A DNA stretch of 64,000 bases from CAZMGV01 sp964565925. Lineage in GTDB: Bacteria; JAGRBM01; JAHCIT01. The translations under genes were made by a program, and so were the position numbers. The stretch lies in NCBI GenBank assembly GCA_964565925.1, contig CAZMGV010000002.1, positions 248,001-312,000 of the forward strand, written 5' to 3'. Under the pieces are notes generated by a model. That model was not told the DNA's origin. It did not search any database and saw nothing but the letters and a program-made list of their open reading frames with translations. Of this stretch, positions 1 to 6,757 are shown in pieces (positions within the stretch are counted from its first letter, which is position 1; each line of letters opens with the position of its first letter).

Positions 1-199
1 CGCCCGAGCCGCCGGGCATCGGCGTGCCGCTGATGCCGATCTCGAAGAAGCTGCCCTTGTCGAACAGCAGGTCCAGCCGCTCGCGGGCACTGAGTTTGCC
101 GCGCTCGTGCTGCTTCTGGACCTTGTCGGCCCCGCCCATCTCCTTGATCTTCGCGCGAAGTGTCTCGAGTTTCTGGACCCGTTCCCGCATGGTCGGCAT
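1..199 (-). CDS. Acyl-CoA carboxylase, carboxyltransferase (beta) subunit, N-terminal fragment
   Basis: The 66 visible N-terminal residues begin MPTMRERVQKLETLR and continue with the conserved ERLDLLFDKGSFFEIG stretch of biotin-dependent acyl-CoA carboxyltransferases (propionyl-, methylcrotonyl- or geranyl-CoA carboxylase beta, or the related decarboxylase alpha chain). The family transfers CO2 from carboxybiotin to an acyl-CoA in the cytoplasm. The body of the gene lies beyond the window edge, so substrate specificity cannot be judged. The start is the ATG complementary to 197-199. A FadR-like palindrome lies 60 bp upstream, which suggests control by acyl-CoA. Confidence 0.85.
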   Translation of the reverse strand, partial: MPTMRERVQKLETLRAKIKEMGGADKVQKQHERGKLSARERLDLLFDKGSFFEIGISGTPMPGGSG

Positions 200-258
200 G
201 GTTTTGTCTCCCTGTGGCCTGGAGCGCGTTCGGAGCTGCTCCGGCACTGCGCACAGAA

Positions 259-276
259 TGAATGAATGATCATTCA
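259..276. promoter_or_regulatory. Candidate FadR/TetR-type operator
   Basis: TGAATGAATGATCATTCA differs by one base from the consensus I recall for the Bacillus TetR-family FadR (YsiA) operator, TGAATGAMTANTCATTCA. Its inner 14 bp (263-276) are a perfect palindrome. It lies in the 202-bp divergent region between the carboxylase start (199) and the DUF4149 gene start (402), where an acyl-CoA-responsive repressor would be expected. The same region also holds a 12-bp palindrome CGGCAATTGCCG at 328-339 and two GTTGAACG direct repeats at 302-319. The sequence match is direct; the function is inferred. Confidence 0.5.
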
Positions 277-401
277 GTGGCAAGGAGGGATGCGATTCCC
301 GGTTGAACGGGGGTTGAACGCGGTTCACGGCAATTGCCGGTCGATTGACGGCGGCCCGCGGTACCGGCCATCAGAGCGGCTGGAATTTAAGGAGTACCGT
401 T

Positions 402-1061
402 ATGCCCGCCTGGTGGCACATGCTGTTTCTGATTTCGTCGGGTCTGTGGCTGGGGTCGCTGATCTTCTTCAGCTTCCTCGTGGCGCCGACGGTGTTCCAT
501 GCGCTGGATCTGCCGAACGCGGCGAAGTTCATGCGCGTGATGTTTCCCCGCTACTACACCTTCCAGACGATCCTGACGGTGGCGCTCACGGGGCTGCTCG
601 CCTTCGCCTCGTCAGGTGCGGCAATAGACGGCGTCTTTTACGGAGGCCGGGCGGCGGTGTTCCCGGTTCTCGTCGGGTTTGTCTGCTCGACGCTTGGCCG
701 GCGCTGGCTGACCCCCAACGTGAACGAGGCCCGCGACGCCCGGGCGGCGGCTGCGCCGGAGAGCCCGGAGTTTGCAGAGGCGCAGGCGCGGTTCAGCAAG
801 TACCACAGGATCAGCGTGCAGGTGAACCTGGCCGCCATGGTCGCGGCCCTCACTTTTAATGGTCCTTTATTCGATGGCAGCCGCCGGGACGGTGGCCGGA
901 CTGCCGGGCATCGGGCCGCAGTAAGCAGCGCCCCGGCCGCTACGCGAGTCAGGCTGTTCCGGGCTTTTGACTTTCCCCGCCCGGTATGGTTCACGAGGGC
1001 CTCCAATCCATCGCTGCCGTGGGGCAGCGCGGCCCTCACCAGGCTGACGGAAGGCGGGTGA
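402..1061 (+). CDS. DUF4149 integral membrane protein, apparently frameshifted near 854-857
   Basis: The start ATG at 402 follows the SD AAGGAG at 389-394. The N-terminal about 150 residues form a DUF4149 (TMEM205-like) membrane protein with three hydrophobic segments, starting MPAWWHMLFLISSGLWLGSL. After Leu-Thr at about residue 151 the reading frame turns hydrophilic and runs on to 1061, only 6 bp before rpsU. Removing one T from the run at 854-857 restores a fourth membrane helix (LTLMVLYSMAAAGTV) and a normal ending GLPGIGPQ with stop TAA at 922-924. The native gene is therefore probably 402-924, 173 aa. This is either a pseudogene or an assembly error. The function of the family is unknown. 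Confidence 0.75.
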   Translation: MPAWWHMLFLISSGLWLGSLIFFSFLVAPTVFHALDLPNAAKFMRVMFPRYYTFQTILTVALTGLLAFASSGAAIDGVFYGGRAAVFPVLVGFVCSTLGRRWLTPNVNEARDARAAAAPESPEFAEAQARFSKYHRISVQVNLAAMVAALTFNGPLFDGSRRDGGRTAGHRAAVSSAPAATRVRLFRAFDFPRPVWFTRASNPSLPWGSAALTRLTEGG

Positions 1062-1067
1062 TACAAC

Positions 1068-1262
1068 TTGATCGAAGTACGTGATGATGAACCGTTCGAG
1101 ACAGCCCTGCGCCGTTTCAAGAAACAGTTTGAAAAGGCCGGTCTGTTCGCGGAGATCAAGAAGCGCGAATACTACGAAAAGCCGTCCGTGAAGGCGAAGA
1201 AGAAAGCCGCCGCGGCCCGCAAGCGCGCGCTCAAGAAGGCGATGAAGGCCAACCGCGGCTGA
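1068..1262 (+). CDS. rpsU: 30S ribosomal protein S21
   Basis: This 64-aa basic protein has the S21 signature: an N-terminal EPFETALRRFKKQ segment, then REYYEKPSVKAKKK and a Lys/Arg/Ala-rich tail. S21 binds the 30S platform near the anti-Shine-Dalgarno region and takes part in initiation. The start is TTG at 1068, chosen because the protein aligns from there; a purine-rich GGAAGGCGGG lies just upstream. A strong terminator follows the gene, so rpsU appears to end its transcript. Confidence 0.95.
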   Translation: MIEVRDDEPFETALRRFKKQFEKAGLFAEIKKREYYEKPSVKAKKKAAAARKRALKKAMKANRG

Positions 1263-1294
1263 TTCGTCTGAAATTAAAGCAACTCACCGCAGAG

Positions 1295-1330
1295 GGCGGG
1301 CCGGATCACCGGTCCGCCTTTTGTGTTTTT
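1295..1330 (+). terminator. Rho-independent terminator after rpsU
   Basis: A 10-bp stem (GGCGGGCCGG / CCGGTCCGCC, one G-U pair) with ATCA loop is followed by TTTTGTGTTTTT. It lies 33 bp after the rpsU stop. Confidence 0.9.
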
Positions 1331-1378
1331 ACATCTTATACGTTGCACTTTCGGTAGGTTCTGATACCCTCGTTTTTC

Positions 1379-1945
1379 ATGAAACTCACCTACACGAACG
1401 ACCCGTCGCAGGATCTTCAAACCATTATCGCCAGCTCCCGCTGGGGCCGGATCGAGGTGTCGTATGACGGCGACTCGATTCACGAGTGTTCGTTTACGGC
1501 TAAGCCCGCTTCAAAGTCCCCCGGCCAGCTTCCGGCGCATGTCAGAACCTTCCTTAAGGAATGGGACGCGTTTGGGGTCAGTGGTGCCGGCGGTGAAGGC
1601 TTCAGCGGCAGGTTCGTGGCGAAGGGCACGGAGTTCGAGCACGAGGCCTGGAAGGCGCTTCGCGAGGTGAAGTTCGGCCGGACCTCCACCTACGGCGAGA
1701 TCGCCCGCAAAATCGGCCGCCCGGGTGCCGCCCGGGCCATCGGTCTGGCGTGCAACAGGAATCCGCTCCCGCTGCTCATCCCCTGCCACCGGATCGTGGG
1801 CGCGGGTGGCAAGCTGACCGGCTTCGCCGGCGGGCTCGACGTGAAAGAGAAGCTCCTCGCCATGGAGAGCAGCGAGCTGCCGCTGGGGCGGGTCGCGGAC
1901 CGGCCGGTGAAACGGCCTCTGGAACGGATGGCTGCAAACGGCTAG
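1379..1945 (+). CDS. ogt: Methylated-DNA-[protein]-cysteine S-methyltransferase
   Basis: This 188-aa suicide repair protein takes the methyl group from O6-methylguanine (or O4-methylthymine) in DNA onto its own cysteine. The active-site motif is LLIPCHRIVG with Cys136. The DNA-binding helix-turn-helix region around TYGEIARKIGRPGAARAIG, with its Arg finger, and the GFAGGLDVKEKLL segment behind it are typical. The N-terminal domain is short and Ada-like without extra domains, so this is the Ogt/MGMT form. TTGCAC at 1343 and TACCCT at 1365, 16 bp apart, could be a weak promoter. The yqeY gene starts 10 bp after its stop, so the two are probably cotranscribed. Confidence 0.93.
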   Translation: MKLTYTNDPSQDLQTIIASSRWGRIEVSYDGDSIHECSFTAKPASKSPGQLPAHVRTFLKEWDAFGVSGAGGEGFSGRFVAKGTEFEHEAWKALREVKFGRTSTYGEIARKIGRPGAARAIGLACNRNPLPLLIPCHRIVGAGGKLTGFAGGLDVKEKLLAMESSELPLGRVADRPVKRPLERMAANG

Positions 1946-1955
1946 TGGTAGCCCC

Positions 1956-2402
1956 ATGGCTACCATCCTCGAACGGCTCAACGAAGACATGAAGACCGCC
2001 ATGAAGGCGGGACAGAAGGACAGGCTGGAGACGATCCGGCTCATCCTGTCCGACACCAAATACAAGAAGGTCGAAAAGGGTTCGGACCTGGACGACAACG
2101 ACCTTATCGCCATCTGCCAGTCGATGGTGAAAAAGCGGCGCGAAAGCATCGACCAGTTCACCAAGGGCGGCCGCGCCGACCTCGCCGCCAAGGAACAGGC
2201 CCAGATCGAGGTGATCCAGGGTTATCTGCCGGCAGCCATGTCGGCGGCCGATCTGGAAAAAATCATCGCCGAAGAGAAAGCAGCCACCGGCGCCGCCTCC
2301 GTCAAGGACATGGGCAAGCTGATGAAGGCCGTGCAGGCCCGTGCCGGCGGCCGTGCCGAAGGCAAGCTGATTGCCGATCTCGTCAAAAAAGCGCTCGGCT
2401 GA
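1956..2402 (+). CDS. yqeY: GatB/YqeY domain-containing protein
   Basis: This 148-aa protein matches the YqeY family, which resembles the C-terminal tRNA-binding tail of GatB. Visible signatures are the start LERLNEDMKTAMKAGQKDRLETIRLI, QSMVKKRRESIDQF in the middle, and the tail VKDMGKLMKAVQARAGGRAEGK. Members often lie next to rpsU, dnaG or rpoD. Their role is unproven; amidotransferase accessory function or tRNA quality control has been proposed. Here it lies between the MGMT gene and a thioesterase, close to rpsU, with short gaps that suggest an operon. Confidence 0.93.
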   Translation: MATILERLNEDMKTAMKAGQKDRLETIRLILSDTKYKKVEKGSDLDDNDLIAICQSMVKKRRESIDQFTKGGRADLAAKEQAQIEVIQGYLPAAMSAADLEKIIAEEKAATGAASVKDMGKLMKAVQARAGGRAEGKLIADLVKKALG

Positions 2403-2406
2403 ACCT

Positions 2407-2886
2407 ATGAAAAAGACAAACCCGAAGAACCGGACCCCCGCGTCCGGAGCAAAACCGTATTCAAAAGCCGCCCAGAAGCGGATCGCGAGGCTCGTCCAGA
2501 CGCTTCCGCTCCATAAATTCCTGGGAGTGAAGCTCGTCGGGTTCCGTCCGTATTCCGGAGAGATCCGGTTCAGGGCGGGAAAAACCGCCGTGAACGTCGC
2601 CGGCGTGCTCCACGGCGGCGTCTTGTACGCGCTGCTGGACGCCGCCGCGTACCAGGGGCTGATCCCGCTGCTCAACGAAGGCGAGAACGCCGTCACCCAT
2701 GACATCCACGTCTCGGTGCTTAGGCCCGTCATGCTGGGCGACACGGTCGATCTCAAGGGCCGCATCCTCAAGCGCGGCCGGACGACGATCTTCGCCGAGA
2801 GCGAAGCGTGGGTGAAGGGCGAACTGGTCGCCGTCGCCCGCGTGACCAAGTCGGTCATCAGCAAGAAGCTGTCGGGCAAGGTCTGA
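2407..2886 (+). CDS. PaaI-family hotdog-fold thioesterase
   Basis: This 159-aa hotdog-fold protein has the PaaI-type sequence AGVLHGGVLYALLDAAAY (HGG motif in the long helix) and the following strand pattern DIHVSVLRPVMLGDTVDLKG. Such enzymes hydrolyse acyl- or aryl-CoA thioesters. The specific substrate cannot be read from sequence. ATG at 2407, 4 bp after the yqeY stop, is preferred; the upstream frame reads into yqeY. The final 14 bases of the gene, including its TGA, are the first unit of the tandem repeat array that follows. Confidence 0.85.
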   Translation: MKKTNPKNRTPASGAKPYSKAAQKRIARLVQTLPLHKFLGVKLVGFRPYSGEIRFRAGKTAVNVAGVLHGGVLYALLDAAAYQGLIPLLNEGENAVTHDIHVSVLRPVMLGDTVDLKGRILKRGRTTIFAESEAWVKGELVAVARVTKSVISKKLSGKV

Positions 2887-3125
2887 CCGGCAAGGTCTGA
2901 CCGGCAAGATCTGACCGGCAAGATCTGACCGGCAAGATCTGACCGGCAAGATCTGANNNNNNNNNNNNNNNNNNNNNNNNNNNNNNNNNNNNNNNNNNNN
3001 NNNNNNNNNNNNNNNNNNNNNNNNNNNNNNNNNNNNNNNNNNNNNNNNNNNNNNNNCGGCAAGATCTGACCGGCAAGATCTGACCGGCAAGATCTGACCG
3101 GCAAGATCTGACCGGCAAGATCTGA
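2873..3125. repeat. 14-bp tandem repeat array interrupted by an assembly gap
   Basis: The unit CCGGCAAGATCTGA repeats head to tail. Six units are visible before the gap (2873-2956) and five after it (from 3057; the first lacks one base). The first unit, CGGGCAAGGTCTGA, is the 3' end and stop codon of the thioesterase gene, the second still has GGT, and later copies are identical with GAT. The array thus seems to have expanded from the gene's end. Its true copy number is unknown because the gap lies inside it. Each later unit holds AGATCT. Confidence 0.95.
2957..3056. other. Assembly gap (100 N)
   Basis: Exactly 100 Ns, a conventional scaffold placeholder, lie inside the tandem array. The real length is unknown. 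Reading frames that cross it are meaningless. Confidence 0.99.
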
Positions 3126-3185
3126 AACCGGAACAGGCCTCTTTAATTCGCGAAACCGGCTGCAAAAACGGGCTTTTACCGTTCC

Positions 3186-3215
3186 TTGACTCGCCGCCCC
3201 GCCCCCCGCTACAGG
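3186..3215 (+). promoter_or_regulatory. Weak sigma-70-like promoter for the epimerase gene
   Basis: TTGACT at 3186-3191 is followed, after 18 bp, by TACAGG at 3210-3215. The -35 is good and the -10 poor. It lies 80 bp upstream of the epimerase start in otherwise featureless GC-rich DNA (3126-3294). Confidence 0.3.
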
Positions 3216-3294
3216 CCGCGCGCGGACCGCAGCCCCCGGATACCGGGGTTCAAGGCTGCGGCAAACCATACGCAAACGAGGATTCCAGACAATC

Positions 3295-4218
3295 ATGGCG
3301 AAATGCGCGGTTACCGGCGGCAGCGGCTTTATCGGTTCACACGTTGTGGATGCACTGAAGGAGGCCGGGCACGACGTCGTCGTGATCGACCACCGCGTGC
3401 GCCCGCACCGCACCGACGTGGGTTTCGAGGACGTCGATCTTCTGGACCTCTCGTCCATGATCTCCGCCACCAAGGGCTGCGAGCATATTTTCCACCTCGC
3501 CGCCGTCTCGGACGTGAACTACGCGTTCAAGTACCCGGTCTACACGACCGCGCTGAACGTGCAGGGCACGGTGAACATTCTCGAAGCGGCCCGTATCCAC
3601 CAGGCCAAGCGCGTCTATCTCGCCAGCACCGTCTGGGTGTACGCCGGCTCCAAGGCGCCGCAGCCCATCGCGGAAGATTCGCCCTTCTATCTGGCCGAGG
3701 CGGGACACATCTACACGTCGTCCAAGATGGCGGCCGAGATGCTCTGCCACAACTACCAGCAGCTCTTTAACGTGCCGACGACGATCTTCCGCTACGGCAT
3801 CCCCTACGGACCGCGCATGCGCGAGGCGCTGCTGATCCCGATCTTCCTCAAAAAAGCGTTCAACAACCAGGCGCTCACGGTCGCGGGTCAGGGCGAACAG
3901 TTCCGCAACTTCCTCTACGTGACCGACATGGCGAAGGCCCATGTGCTGGGCATGAAGGACGAGGCCGCCGGCCAGATCTACAACCTGGAAGGCCCCGACA
4001 AGATCACCGTGAAGCAGGTGGCCGAGGCGGTCATCAAGGCGTCGGGCCGCAAGATCGGGATCGAATACACCCCGGCGCGCCCCGGCGATTACGGCGGCAA
4101 GGAAGTCTCCGCCGCCAAGGCCGCGAAGGAGCTGGGCTGGAAGACGACCATTTCGTTCGAAGACGGTGTGAAGCGGACGGCGGACTTCTTCCGTCAGAAG
4201 TGGGACATCAAGGACTGA
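3295..4218 (+). CDS. NAD-dependent sugar epimerase/dehydratase (extended SDR)
   Basis: This 307-aa extended short-chain dehydrogenase has the NAD-binding GGSGFIGSH loop at residues 8-16, the catalytic pair Tyr140-x3-Lys144 (YTSSK) with Ser/Thr at 111-112, and the substrate-pocket strand FRYGIPYGPR. The family epimerises or dehydrates nucleotide sugars; it is closest in style to UDP-glucose 4-epimerase or UDP-GlcNAc epimerase, but the exact substrate is not readable. It stands alone, between the repeat array and a terminator, so it is probably monocistronic. A second enzyme of this superfamily (UXS) lies at 34819-35802. Confidence 0.88.
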   Translation: MAKCAVTGGSGFIGSHVVDALKEAGHDVVVIDHRVRPHRTDVGFEDVDLLDLSSMISATKGCEHIFHLAAVSDVNYAFKYPVYTTALNVQGTVNILEAARIHQAKRVYLASTVWVYAGSKAPQPIAEDSPFYLAEAGHIYTSSKMAAEMLCHNYQQLFNVPTTIFRYGIPYGPRMREALLIPIFLKKAFNNQALTVAGQGEQFRNFLYVTDMAKAHVLGMKDEAAGQIYNLEGPDKITVKQVAEAVIKASGRKIGIEYTPARPGDYGGKEVSAAKAAKELGWKTTISFEDGVKRTADFFRQKWDIKD

Positions 4219-4247
4219 ACGCCCTTCCGGAATGTGATAAAAGACAC

Positions 4248-4283
4248 AAAACGGGCTCCTCAGGGAGCCCGTTTTCCGTTTTA
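4248..4283 (+). terminator. Rho-independent terminator after the epimerase
   Basis: A 12-bp perfect stem AAAACGGGCTCC / GGAGCCCGTTTT with TCAG loop (4248-4275) is followed by CCGTTTTA. The remaining DNA to 4505 shows no gene or clear promoter. Confidence 0.9.
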
Positions 4284-4505
4284 GATACAGGCACTTGCGC
4301 CAACCGGGAACGGCCCTGGCCTCTGTTACAAACCTTTACCGTATCGCGCTCAGCCGGATGCTAATTTTCAGATGTAACGGCTTCTAAAAACCGGCATCGG
4401 GTGCGTTGCGTGCGACGGCCTGTGGCGGTTAGTGTCAGCCGCTTGTGGGGGAGCGTTTCTGCCATCGGAAAACGGCAGGCAGGAACAGCTGCAATTTTCA
4501 GGACA

Positions 4506-5612
4506 ATGAACATCCGCTTCGTTAACAGATTGAACCTGACCAGACAGGCCGTCCGGCTCGCGGGTGCGTGTGTTCTGGCGGCGTTCCTGCTGGTGAACAG
4601 CGGCTGTTTCTGGATCAAGGCGGTCGGCCACGCCAACGAGCAGCATTTCACCGAGACCAAGGACGGCTGGAAGCTGGCGCTGCACCGCTACAAGCCCGAG
4701 CAGCTCTCCGTCGAAAAGGAACCGGTGCTTCTGGTTCACGGATTCGCGTCCAACCGGTTCACCTGGTCGCTGGCCAGCGACCGGTCGTTCGCCACCTTCC
4801 TGTTCGACAAGGGCTACGACGTCTGGATTGCGGAACTCCGGGGATCGGGCGACAGCGACGGTTCGACCGCGTTCACCGACCGCAAGCCCGACTACAACTT
4901 CGACACGTTCCTGAAAATGGATATCCCGGCGCTCATTAACTACGTCAAGTTCACGACGCAGAAGGAGCAGGTCACCTACGTGGGCCACAGCCTGGGCGCC
5001 ATGCTGGGATACGCCTATCTCGGCACGAACCCCGACGGCGGCGGCGTGAAGAACCTGATCGCGCTCTCGGGCGCGGCCAACATGCGGGACCGCAACTCCG
5101 CCATCGATTTCCTGATCAAGCTCAAGGGAATGTTCGCACTGACGCCGAAGATCTACGGCGAGCTGATCGCCCAGAGCAACGCCAACAACATCGGCTGGAC
5201 CGACACCCGTTTCGACGCGCTCATGTGGAACAACGAGGCGATCAACCCCCGCGCGCTGTCCATGTTCGCCTATAACGCGGTATCGAACTTCCCGGTCACG
5301 ATGCTCGACCAGACGACCGACTGGGTCGACAGCGGCCAGTTCCGTTCCGCCGACAAGACCCTGAACTACGAGGAGCTGCTCCCGCAGATCAGCGTGCCCT
5401 GTTTCATCGGCACCGGGAAAGTGGACGCCATGGCGACCCCCCGGGAGGTGAAGGCGACCTTCGACAAGATCGGCGTGAAGGACAAGGAACTCAAGATTTT
5501 CGGAACCGCCAACGGTTTCGCCGTCGACTACGGGCACGTGGACCTGGTCACCGGTGACCGCGTGATGACGGAAGTGTTCCCGGCGATCTACGCCTGGCTG
5601 GAGAACCACTGA
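4506..5612 (+). CDS. Secreted alpha/beta hydrolase, predicted lipoprotein (first of three)
   Basis: This 368-aa alpha/beta hydrolase has a signal peptide ending in the lipobox LVNSGC (Cys34), so it is predicted to be lipid-anchored outside the cytoplasm. The catalytic elements look intact: VLLVHGF oxyanion strand, nucleophile elbow GHSLG (Ser152) and DYGHVD with His344. The C-terminal signature DYGH...EVFPxIxxWLE is shared with the two next genes and with the gene at 13472. ATG at 4506 is chosen because the signal peptide begins there. The next gene starts 5 bp after the stop, so the three form an operon. Substrate is unknown; lipid ester or polyester hydrolysis is plausible. Confidence 0.85.
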   Translation: MNIRFVNRLNLTRQAVRLAGACVLAAFLLVNSGCFWIKAVGHANEQHFTETKDGWKLALHRYKPEQLSVEKEPVLLVHGFASNRFTWSLASDRSFATFLFDKGYDVWIAELRGSGDSDGSTAFTDRKPDYNFDTFLKMDIPALINYVKFTTQKEQVTYVGHSLGAMLGYAYLGTNPDGGGVKNLIALSGAANMRDRNSAIDFLIKLKGMFALTPKIYGELIAQSNANNIGWTDTRFDALMWNNEAINPRALSMFAYNAVSNFPVTMLDQTTDWVDSGQFRSADKTLNYEELLPQISVPCFIGTGKVDAMATPREVKATFDKIGVKDKELKIFGTANGFAVDYGHVDLVTGDRVMTEVFPAIYAWLENH

Positions 5613-5617
5613 ACCTC

Positions 5618-6757
5618 ATGGGCATCTTCCGCAACTGGCGCAACCGATGGCTGGGGGCCGCCTCCGCGTGCGTTGCCGCGCTTGTGCTGGCGGGCGGCTG
5701 CCAGGGCCGCGCCTTCAACCCGAACCTGAGACTCGAACGGTTCCTGCCGAACGTCTCGCGCAAGCCCGACGTGCTGTTCACGCAGACGACCGACGGCAAG
5801 ATCCTGGCGCTGGAGCGGATCACGCCGAACCAGATCAATCCCGACATTCCGCCGCTCATCTTCATCCATTCGGAAGGGTTCAACCGGAACTTCTGGACGG
5901 CGGCCGGCGAGCGGTCGATCATCCACTACTTCCAGCGCTACGGCTTCGACATCTGGCTGCTCGACCTGCGCGGCCACGGCGACTCGACCAAGCCCGAATG
6001 GTACAACGAGGAAGACTGGGACTGGACCTTCGACGACTACGTCCACAAGGACATTCCGGCCGCCATCAGCTTCGTGCAGGGACAGACGAAATCCCGTCAG
6101 GTGACGCTGGTCGGTCACGGCATGGGGTCCATGGCGATCTACGGCTATCTCGAGCTCGAAAACTTCTTCGACGAAGTCGCCAACGTCATCCTGTTCGCAC
6201 CGCCCGCGTTCCTGTCCGAGTTCAACGAGTCGGTGTCCAAGGTGACCCAGCTCGGCAAGAAGCTCGACAAGAACGAAGCGATGACCATGCTGTTCGCGCT
6301 GGAAGACGACAAGAAACTGGCGCTGTTCAAGGAACTGTACATCGACGGCTCGTTCGTGAAGACCCCCGTCGTCAGGCGGCTGGGCCTCACGGGCGTGGAT
6401 AACGTCTCTCCGAAAGTGGTCCAGCAGGTGCTCCAGTGGGTCGATCAGGAGGATTTCCTCTCCGCCGACCTGCAGCTCAGCTACCGCGTGAAACTGGGGC
6501 TCGTCCGCGTGCCGACGCTGATCGTCGCCGGATCGAAGGACCGCGTCGCTCCGGTCGGGGCCGTTAACTACGGCTTCCGCTCGCTCACCGTGGGCGACCG
6601 CGCGCTGCTCGTGTTCGGCAAGGACTACGGATATATCCACGACTACAGCCATCTGGGTCTCATCCTGGGCGACGGCGCCTACGATGAAGTGTTCCCGGTG
6701 ATTTTCGAATGGATCGAAGCGCGCACGCCCGGCGTTCAGGCGTGGGGGAGGTTCTGA
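5618..6757 (+). CDS. Alpha/beta hydrolase-like lipoprotein lacking the nucleophilic serine
   Basis: This 379-aa paralogue of the preceding gene has a lipobox LAGGC (Cys28). The fold signatures LIFIHSEG, LLDLRGHGDS and the final DYSH (His345) with EVFPVIFEWIE are kept. The nucleophile elbow, however, reads GHGMG: codon GGC at 6119-6121 encodes Gly168 where Ser is required. It is therefore predicted to be catalytically dead or strongly altered, perhaps a binding or regulatory partner of the active enzymes on either side. Its stop overlaps the next start by one base (TGATG), consistent with coupled translation. Confidence 0.85.
   Translation: MGIFRNWRNRWLGAASACVAALVLAGGCQGRAFNPNLRLERFLPNVSRKPDVLFTQTTDGKILALERITPNQINPDIPPLIFIHSEGFNRNFWTAAGERSIIHYFQRYGFDIWLLDLRGHGDSTKPEWYNEEDWDWTFDDYVHKDIPAAISFVQGQTKSRQVTLVGHGMGSMAIYGYLELENFFDEVANVILFAPPAFLSEFNESVSKVTQLGKKLDKNEAMTMLFALEDDKKLALFKELYIDGSFVKTPVVRRLGLTGVDNVSPKVVQQVLQWVDQEDFLSADLQLSYRVKLGLVRVPTLIVAGSKDRVAPVGAVNYGFRSLTVGDRALLVFGKDYGYIHDYSHLGLILGDGAYDEVFPVIFEWIEARTPGVQAWGRF

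Noticed and set aside
967..990. TTGACT with TATGGT as an rpsU promoter
   Set aside because: The two boxes are only 12 bp apart, too close for sigma-70.
2873..3125. Tandem array considered as a CRISPR
   Set aside because: Units of 14 bp follow one another with no spacers, and no cas gene is nearby.
1776..3473. Long minus-strand frame crossing the N gap
   Set aside because: It runs through 100 Ns and a tandem array and lies opposite yqeY and the thioesterase gene. Its length is an artefact.
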